NCBI GenBank assembly: GCA_937888615.1
Contig: CALABZ010000202.1
Coordinates: 1-12,199, forward strand
Length of the DNA: 12,199 nt
Reading direction: 5' to 3'
Source of the DNA: an uncultured Lentisphaeria bacterium
GTDB taxonomy: Bacteria; Verrucomicrobiota; Lentisphaeria; Victivallales; Victivallaceae
Shown piece by piece: positions 7,253 through 12,199 of this stretch. Each line of letters opens with the position of its first letter. The first letter of the stretch is position 1. Position numbers and translations under genes: made by a program. Below the pieces are notes generated by a model. It did not search any database and was not told the DNA's origin. It saw nothing but the letters and a program-made list of their open reading frames with translations.

Positions 7253-8050
7253 ATGAATGTATTGAAAAGTTTTTCGCTGGAAAACCGGATCGCATTAGTG
7301 ACTGGAGGCTGTCAGAATTTCGGAGAGGAAATAGCGTTAGGGCTGGCGGAAGCTGGCGCACGGGTGATAATTACCTCGCGGGATTTTGAGAAGGCAACTT
7401 TGGCGGCTAAGAAGTTGAATCAGGTTTATCCCGCGTCATTTATTCCCAAGAGCATGGATTTACTGTCCGAGCGGGGCATCATCAAACTTTTCGATGAAAT
7501 CCGGGAGGAATTTGGAAAGCTTGATATTTTGGTGAACAATGCGGGAGGACATTCCAAAGAGGCTTGCGGATTTCTGGAGAAGGAAACTTTAAGCGGCTGG
7601 AACAGTTTCATTGAAACCAATCTGACCGGAACGTTTTTGATGCTTAGAGAATACAGCAGGCTGATGATCCCGCATAAAACGGGAAATATTATCAGCATAG
7701 CTTCCATTTCTTCCCTGCTGGGGCGGGACCGCAGCATTTATCCATCCGGAATGACGCCAAATCCGATTGCTTATACTGCCGCCAAAGCCGGAATCATCGG
7801 ATTGACCTATGACGCGGCGGCATACCTTGGCGGATATGGCATTCGGGTCAACTCCATTTCTCCGGGAGGATTCCAGCGGAATCAACCGGAAGATTTCATC
7901 AAGGCATATTCTCAGCGAACCATGCTGGGGAGAATGGGGATTCAGCAACAGGATCTGAAAGGCGCGGTGGTTTTCCTGGCCTCGGACGCCTCATCCTATA
8001 TAACCGGGCACAATCTGTATGTCGATGCCGGTTTTTCAAGATACAAATGA
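7253..8050 (+). CDS. SDR-family NAD(P)-dependent oxidoreductase
   Basis: Classical short-chain dehydrogenase, 265 residues, interconverting a hydroxyl and a ketone. Seen: the cofactor loop TGGCQNFG (17-24), where Asn22 stands in for the middle Gly of TGxxxGxG; NNAG (95-98); the catalytic Ser in ISIASISS (146-154); YTAAK with Tyr174 and Lys178; and NSISPGG after the active site. The gap between Ser and Tyr is about 10 residues longer than usual, with the insert GRDRSIYPSGMTPNP. That insert resembles a subgroup found in surface-sugar clusters. The start has AAGGG at 7242-7246 with 6-nt spacing, and the gene begins 9 nt after the aminotransferase stop, so the two are probably translated from one mRNA. 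It likely supplies or reduces the keto group used by one of the two aminotransferases. Confidence 0.92.
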   Translation: MNVLKSFSLENRIALVTGGCQNFGEEIALGLAEAGARVIITSRDFEKATLAAKKLNQVYPASFIPKSMDLLSERGIIKLFDEIREEFGKLDILVNNAGGHSKEACGFLEKETLSGWNSFIETNLTGTFLMLREYSRLMIPHKTGNIISIASISSLLGRDRSIYPSGMTPNPIAYTAAKAGIIGLTYDAAAYLGGYGIRVNSISPGGFQRNQPEDFIKAYSQRTMLGRMGIQQQDLKGAVVFLASDASSYITGHNLYVDAGFSRYK

Positions 8051-8061
8051 GGTCGGTAAAT

Positions 8062-9009
8062 ATGATTAATCTGGGTATGATCGGAATGAACGAGGGCAAT
8101 GGGCATCCCTATTCGTTTTCGGCAGTATTTAATGGTTATAATGATGAGGCTCTGGAACGCAAGTGCCCGTTCGAAATTATTCGAAAGTATCTCAGGGAAC
8201 ATCACCGGAATCAAGAGTTTATCGGAAATGCCCGGGTTTCCTGCATTTGGACGCAAGATCGTGCGCTTTCTGAAAATGCGGCTCGAATTGCCAATATTCC
8301 ATCTGTTGCAGATTCCATCGAAGAATTGGCGGGAAATGTGGATGCAATCATTTTTGCCAGGGATGATATCTGGAATCATTGGGAAATGGCCGGAAAGCTG
8401 TTCCAGACCGGTAAGCCGATATACATGGATAAGTTACTGGCGCATAATCAGAGTGACCTGAATAACTTCCTGGAAGCCGCCGGCTCCGGATATCCGTTAA
8501 TGACGGCGTCATCGTTCCGCTTTGCTCCGGAAGTTGAGAAGGCGGAAAAATCGCTTGCGGTTCCAGAAGTCAAAACCGTTTACGGCATCAGCCCGGTGTC
8601 ATGGATTCGATATGCGCCGCATTTGCTGGACCCGCTGTTCCGGCTGTTCGGACGGGATATCGAGAGTGTTCAAAATTGCGGAAGGGAACTGGCCGATACA
8701 GTTTGCCTGACTTACCGGAACGGTTTGCAGGCTGTTTTACAGGTGCTGGATGGAGTTAGCCTGCCTATTGGTCTGACTTGTCACTCCGGCAAAAGTATTC
8801 CACCATATGCTATGCTTTATACAGATCCGACGCTGGAGTCATATTTCTACAGTATTGTGAATATGATGAAGGCATTTGTGGAACTGATTGAAACGGGAAA
8901 GAGAACGGAAAGTTTCAATGAAACGGTTTTCCTGAATAAAATTGTATTGGCTGGTATAGCTTCAAGGGAAGCGGGCGGACGTAAAATCATGATAGATGAA
9001 GTTATTTAA
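8062..9009 (+). CDS. Gfo/Idh/MocA-like oxidoreductase, atypical
   Basis: Predicted NAD(P)-linked oxidoreductase of the Gfo/Idh/MocA superfamily, 315 residues, cytoplasmic. The N-terminal strand INLGMIG opens a Rossmann fold. The usual GxGxxG loop is replaced by GMIGMNEGNGHPYSFSA, followed by a long insertion before the next strand (VSCIWT). GKPIYMDKLLA (117-127) is the counterpart of the family's EKP motif, with Lys124. HLLD around His177 is in the expected place of the catalytic His region. An upstream ATG at 8047 overlaps the SDR stop, but GAGG at 8049-8052 with 9-nt spacing and the fold start favour ATG 8062. The family includes inositol and glucose dehydrogenases and sugar-phosphate 3-oxidases such as NtdC, which would match a partner role for the aminotransferase next door. 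The substrate, and even dehydrogenase activity, are unproven. Confidence 0.82.
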   Translation: MINLGMIGMNEGNGHPYSFSAVFNGYNDEALERKCPFEIIRKYLREHHRNQEFIGNARVSCIWTQDRALSENAARIANIPSVADSIEELAGNVDAIIFARDDIWNHWEMAGKLFQTGKPIYMDKLLAHNQSDLNNFLEAAGSGYPLMTASSFRFAPEVEKAEKSLAVPEVKTVYGISPVSWIRYAPHLLDPLFRLFGRDIESVQNCGRELADTVCLTYRNGLQAVLQVLDGVSLPIGLTCHSGKSIPPYAMLYTDPTLESYFYSIVNMMKAFVELIETGKRTESFNETVFLNKIVLAGIASREAGGRKIMIDEVI

Positions 9010-9022
9010 AGGATTTTCAAAG

Positions 9023-10189
9023 ATGCAGAAAAAATCATGGCGGATTAATGAAAAAGAGTATGAGTATTTAAGCGCAGTCCTGGAAAGCGGGTTTCCGGGC
9101 AGCGCATCGGTGAGCTTTACCGCCAAACTGGAAAAAATGTTTGCCGAAAAATTCAATTCCAAGTACGCTATTTCGTTTGCCAACGGGACGGCAACGCTTC
9201 ATGCGGCTCTGGTGGCGGCGGGAGTTGGACCAGGCGCTGAAGTCATTGTGCCGCCCTTGACGATGACCGCGACAACGATGGCGGTATTATTTACCGGAGC
9301 GACACCGGTCTACGCGGATATTGATCCGGATACTTTTTTGATATCCCCGACATCCATACGCAAATGCGTCACTTCCAGGACCAAAGCCATAATGCCGGTC
9401 GCGCTCTACGGATTATCCCCCGACTATGATGAGATCAACAAAATTGCGAATCAGTATAAGTTGACGGTCATTGAAGACGATGCTCAATGCTTCGGGGGAA
9501 AATACAAGGGAAAAATGGTTGGAACCCTGGGCGATATTGCCAGTTTTTCTTTTCAGAACTCCAAACATATGACGTGCGGTGAAGGCGGGATGGTCATTAC
9601 CTCCAATCCTGAGCATGCTGTTTCGATAAGGCGCTTTTCCAGCCTGGGTTACGGCAATGTAAGCGCGGAGCCGGGAAAGTCAAGGATTAATAAAAACGAA
9701 CTTGTCAAACCGGATTTCGCCAGACACGTATCCCTGGGATATAATTACAGGTTGTCTGAATTATGTTCGGCGGTGGCATATGCCCAGCTGGAAAAACTGG
9801 AAACATTTATAGCGTGCCGAAAAAAATGTGCAGCCGCCTATTCGGAAGTGATTGGAAACACGTCATGGCTGAAAGCACAGAAAAATCCGGACAACTGCGA
9901 GAATTCCTATTGGGCCTATACGGTAAAACTTGTTAATCCAGAAGTCGGATGGACTGATTTTTATGACAAATTCAAAGAATTCGGCGGAGATGGATTTTAT
10001 GGCGCGTGGCGCTTGAGTTACAATGAACCTTTTTTACAAAATGTAATTCCGGAGTATCAGCGTCAATGCCCGGTTGCGGAAAGTACCCAACCGCTTTTGA
10101 TGCAGTTTAAAACCAATTATGGTTCGGAGCCTGAAATCGCCGAACAGGCTGAAGCTTTACGAAAGACGCTTGACTTTTTTGGCCGTTGA
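9023..10189 (+). CDS. DegT/DnrJ/EryC1/StrS-family sugar aminotransferase
   Basis: PLP-dependent aminotransferase of the sugar/aminocyclitol type, 388 residues. These enzymes convert a keto sugar or inosose to the amino form, usually with glutamate or glutamine as donor. Seen from this start: NGTATLH (54-60); VPPLTMTAT (76-84); VYADID (96-101); EDDAQ (151-155), where most relatives have EDAAQ; and SFQNSKHMTCGEGG (176-189) with Lys181 as the Schiff-base lysine. The frame is open from ATG 8996, overlapping the previous gene, but AAAGGA at 9008-9013 sits 9 nt before ATG 9023, and the shorter form starts like the family. It follows the oxidoreductase by 13 nt. A Gfo/Idh plus DegT pair is a known logic for 3-amino sugars (NtdC/NtdA) and for scyllo-inosamine, and fits here. 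Which carbon is aminated cannot be told. Confidence 0.93.
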   Translation: MQKKSWRINEKEYEYLSAVLESGFPGSASVSFTAKLEKMFAEKFNSKYAISFANGTATLHAALVAAGVGPGAEVIVPPLTMTATTMAVLFTGATPVYADIDPDTFLISPTSIRKCVTSRTKAIMPVALYGLSPDYDEINKIANQYKLTVIEDDAQCFGGKYKGKMVGTLGDIASFSFQNSKHMTCGEGGMVITSNPEHAVSIRRFSSLGYGNVSAEPGKSRINKNELVKPDFARHVSLGYNYRLSELCSAVAYAQLEKLETFIACRKKCAAAYSEVIGNTSWLKAQKNPDNCENSYWAYTVKLVNPEVGWTDFYDKFKEFGGDGFYGAWRLSYNEPFLQNVIPEYQRQCPVAESTQPLLMQFKTNYGSEPEIAEQAEALRKTLDFFGR

Positions 10190-10210
10190 ATTTTAACTTG
10201 AGGACTGATT

Positions 10211-11089
10211 ATGAAAAAAAGGATTATTGCATTCGGTGCTCATCATGATGATATTGAAATCCGGGCCGGCGGGACCATTGCCAAATATGTCGCAGCCGGT
10301 TATGAAGTGATTTATGCGGTTGCCGTTGATGCCGCGTCTTTCGCAGCTGATTGTGAATACTTCAGAGAAAATCCCGGAAAAGAATATTTTCCGGAGGAAA
10401 TACTGAAAATCAGGGAGGAGGAGTCAAGGTGTGGGGCACATATCCTGGGAGCTTCCGAAGTGAGGTTTTTTCACTTGAAGCCAGCCTATTTCCGGGTCCA
10501 GAGCCGTGGCCTGGCCTTGATGGCGCATTTCAACGCCGGTGAAGAAAGAATCATTGAGGGAATGAAAAGTTATCGCGGCAAATATTTCTGCCTTGCCGCA
10601 GCGGATACCCCTGAATGTGTGGCGGAAGTCATCCAATTCATAAAACAGCACGATCCGGAAATCATTTTGACCCAACAGATCAATGACCAGCACAATGAAC
10701 ATTATGCGGTGGCGTCATTGGTCTATACCGCATGCCGGAAATTGACCGCAACGGGGATGAACCTTAAGCTGTATTCGTGGCAAATGGGATCAAGTGGACC
10801 GATGATTCGTTTTTCCCCTGATGTGATTGTTGACATCAGTGATTTCATGGATATAAAACTTGAAGCGGTAAAAACATTTATAAAATCGCAGGTCCCGGTG
10901 GACAGGCGGGAAGAGCACCTCAATACGGTTTTGGCATCCGCGCGTTATTTCGGTCAAAAGATCGGCGTCCTCTATGCTGAACCTTTCTCGGAAATGTTGA
11001 TTGGACAAAGAACCAAGGGGCATTTGACGGAGTCTTCCGCATTTGCCGAATGGGATGGAACTCCCGGTAAGTTTAAAACGGAATTGTAA
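10211..11089 (+). CDS. PIG-L/LmbE-family deacetylase
   Basis: Zinc-dependent amidohydrolase of the PIG-L/LmbE family, 292 residues. Members remove acyl groups from amino sugars, as in N-acetylglucosaminyl-phosphatidylinositol, mycothiol (MshB) and bacillithiol precursors. Seen: GAHHDDIE (9-16), the AHxDD motif with His11 and Asp14 as zinc ligands and Asp13 as the likely base; and HNEHYA (161-166), the counterpart of HPDH, giving His164 as the third ligand. The HPDD proline is replaced by His12. A segment of about 35 residues (roughly 85-120) is longer than in small members. GAGGA at 10200-10204 lies 6 nt before the ATG, 21 nt after the aminotransferase. It is the last gene of the operon, before the palindrome at 11099. 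No signal peptide, so it is cytoplasmic. It could unmask an amine on an incoming N-acyl amino sugar (catabolic) or on a pathway intermediate (biosynthetic). Confidence 0.9.
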   Translation: MKKRIIAFGAHHDDIEIRAGGTIAKYVAAGYEVIYAVAVDAASFAADCEYFRENPGKEYFPEEILKIREEESRCGAHILGASEVRFFHLKPAYFRVQSRGLALMAHFNAGEERIIEGMKSYRGKYFCLAAADTPECVAEVIQFIKQHDPEIILTQQINDQHNEHYAVASLVYTACRKLTATGMNLKLYSWQMGSSGPMIRFSPDVIVDISDFMDIKLEAVKTFIKSQVPVDRREEHLNTVLASARYFGQKIGVLYAEPFSEMLIGQRTKGHLTESSAFAEWDGTPGKFKTEL

Positions 11090-11098
11090 ACATTATGT

Positions 11099-11146
11099 TA
11101 TACTCAATTAGGGTTAAATTTTAAAATTTCACACTAATTGAGTATA
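11099..11146. repeat. 48-nt near-perfect palindrome between operon and prepilin gene
   Basis: The outer arms TATACTCAATTAG (11099-11111) and CTAATTGAGTATA (11134-11146) are exact reverse complements. The core AAATTTTAAAATTT (11116-11129) is itself a perfect 14-nt palindrome with the same centre, 11122.5. Of 24 base pairs only 11112-11133 and 11115-11130 mismatch. No T-tract follows on the plus strand, so a standard intrinsic terminator is not supported. It could be a long operator, a processing hairpin at the operon end, or a small mobile or extragenic palindrome. Confidence 0.8.
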
Positions 11147-11177
11147 TGCCCCAAAAAACCATTGAAGGAGCGTAACT

Positions 11178-11855
11178 ATGTACAAAGATCACAAGCTGCA
11201 TCTACTTTTCACTCTGATTGAACTCCTGGTCGTGATTTCGATCATCGCCATTCTGGCGGCGATGCTTCTGCCGGCGCTGAACAGCGCAAGAAACAAAGCA
11301 CGGGAAAGCAAATGTGTATCCAATTTAAAACAGACTGGAGCCCAGTTAATTCTTTACCTCAGTGATTATGACGATTATTATCCGTCACTCAACGCACAAC
11401 CTGCGCCGGATTTTCTGGGGCACAGCAGATATATTCACAATGTTCTCTTCTGGCAGCTCAACAATGGCAAAAAGTTCATAGACCAGATGACTGGAGACGA
11501 GTACACAAAGCATATCATGCATTGTCCGTCCGATGTAGTCTCCCCAATAAAATGGCAGATAAACAGTACGTCAACAGAAAACAGCTATGGCATGTCATAC
11601 GGATTTAATTATCAGTTTTGGACCAGTACAATTATCCCCAAGGTTTCCCTGCTGAAGAAACGCGGAATGGTTGCGGTCGATGACGAATATTGGTATGCCT
11701 CTTCGTCGCCGAACACTACCCGTTTGCTGCAGACATTGGGAGAGCGGCATGGTTCAAGGGGAAACATGCTGATGTCCGACGGTTCCGTGGAAAGCGCAGG
11801 ACAAACGCAATTTATGACCTGGACATCTGATGAATGGAAAATTTTTCGGCAATAA
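11178..11855 (+). CDS. Prepilin-like protein with N-terminal methylation segment and H-X9-DG motif
   Basis: Type IV pilin/type II secretion pseudopilin-like protein, 225 residues. FTLIELLVVI (11-20) plus the following hydrophobic stretch to LLPAL form the class III signal and transmembrane helix, with Glu15 as the conserved Glu5 of the mature form. The residue before the cleavage site is Leu10, not Gly. The helix continues as NSARNKARE, then CVSNLKQ and DYDDYYP. The C-terminal domain has CPSD (106-109) and RHGSRGNMLMSDGSV (190-204), in which His191 and Asp201-Gly202 form the H-X9-DG signature. This architecture is typical of large paralogous families in Lentisphaerae and Planctomycetes. Their role, perhaps surface attachment or polysaccharide handling, is not established. 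AAGGAG at 11165-11170 is 7 nt before the ATG. An 88-nt gap with a palindrome separates it from the enzyme operon, so its transcription may be separate. Confidence 0.93.
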   Translation: MYKDHKLHLLFTLIELLVVISIIAILAAMLLPALNSARNKARESKCVSNLKQTGAQLILYLSDYDDYYPSLNAQPAPDFLGHSRYIHNVLFWQLNNGKKFIDQMTGDEYTKHIMHCPSDVVSPIKWQINSTSTENSYGMSYGFNYQFWTSTIIPKVSLLKKRGMVAVDDEYWYASSSPNTTRLLQTLGERHGSRGNMLMSDGSVESAGQTQFMTWTSDEWKIFRQ

Positions 11856-11864
11856 GGTATGGTC

Positions 11865-12199
11865 ATGATGCAGTGTATTTTCGAGCAGGCGTTTTTGGAT
11901 AAATTCGGAATCATAAGCCAACCGGAGCTTCTGGCCCGTGACTGGGATAAATCGATGGCGCTTTACCGGGGGGGGAAAGAGATATTTTTCCTCCAGGATG
12001 ACTTCATTGAACAGGCCGGCAGCCTGACCGGACTTGATTCCGATATGATATGCCATCTTAAACGCGAGAAAAATAAATTTGTCGACGATGATTTCATCTG
12101 TCAATTTTTATGGCATCTTCACTGGCTTTTCTTTGTCAACAAAACGGTTTTGAGATCATTGCGGGTTAAATCTCCGTTTCCAGTCTGCGGATGGACGGA
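11865..12199 (+). CDS. Unrecognised protein, N-terminal part, runs off the window
   Basis: An open frame of 111 codons continues to the window end without a stop. Start ATG 11865 (or the next codon, ATG 11868) is preceded by AAGG at 11854-11857 with 7-nt spacing. It begins 9 nt after the prepilin stop, so the two genes are probably co-transcribed. The translation has normal amino-acid composition and an aromatic run, FLWHLHWLFFV, near codon 83, which looks like a buried helix rather than a signal peptide. No family is recognised. The opposite-strand frame here (12104-11754) crosses both genes and has no ribosome binding site, so I take it as a shadow. Confidence 0.65.
   Translation, partial: MMQCIFEQAFLDKFGIISQPELLARDWDKSMALYRGGKEIFFLQDDFIEQAGSLTGLDSDMICHLKREKNKFVDDDFICQFLWHLHWLFFVNKTVLRSLRVKSPFPVCGWT

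Noticed and set aside
11099..11146. Rho-independent terminator of the enzyme operon
   Set aside because: The stem is A+T rich and the following plus-strand bases are TGCCCC rather than a T-tract; a processing or operator role is not excluded.
1..12199. CRISPR array, tRNA or rRNA genes
   Set aside because: No regularly spaced repeats and no tRNA cloverleaf or rRNA-like sequence were recognised on reading both strands.

Overview
The window looks like chromosomal DNA from a Lentisphaerae/Victivallales-type bacterium of the PVC group. The best evidence is the gene at 11178-11855. It is a prepilin-like protein with an N-terminal methylation segment, a C-terminal H-X9-DG signature, and Leu in place of the usual Gly before the cleavage site; this type is greatly expanded in that phylum. 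The assignment is an inference from family knowledge, since no rRNA or other marker is present.

Layout, left to right. (1) 1-428 has no convincing gene but contains GC-rich hairpins. (2) 429-3173, minus strand: a large SWIM-zinc-finger SNF2-type helicase. (3) About 3240-5025: a graveyard of two insertion sequences lying tail to tail. One is an IS1380-like transposase remnant on the plus strand, the other an ISL3-family transposase on the minus strand. They are fused near 3878-3900, and each carries a nonsense codon where its family has Trp. (4) 5055-5844: a near-consensus sigma70 promoter, an operator and a FadR-subfamily GntR regulator whose reading frame is broken by one base at a G_GGT_TTC site. 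(5) 5933-11089: a tight five-gene operon on the plus strand, encoding a class III aminotransferase, an SDR dehydrogenase, an atypical Gfo/Idh/MocA-like oxidoreductase, a DegT/DnrJ/EryC1/StrS aminotransferase and a PIG-L/LmbE deacetylase. (6) 11099-11146: a 48-nt near-perfect palindrome. (7) 11178-12199: the prepilin-like gene and the start of an unrecognised gene that runs off the window.

The most interesting unit is the regulator plus operon. An identical 16-nt sequence containing the palindrome TTGTATTACAA occurs twice, over the regulator's own start region (5083-5098) and upstream of the operon (5878-5893). It fits the FadR-subfamily operator pattern TNGTNNNACNA exactly. This points to autoregulation and control of the enzymes by the same protein. 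Two different PLP aminotransferases, two NAD(P)-type oxidoreductases and a zinc amidohydrolase suggest oxidation, transamination and N-deacylation chemistry on a sugar or cyclitol. Whether the route builds or degrades an amino sugar cannot be settled from sequence alone, and no substrate can be named.
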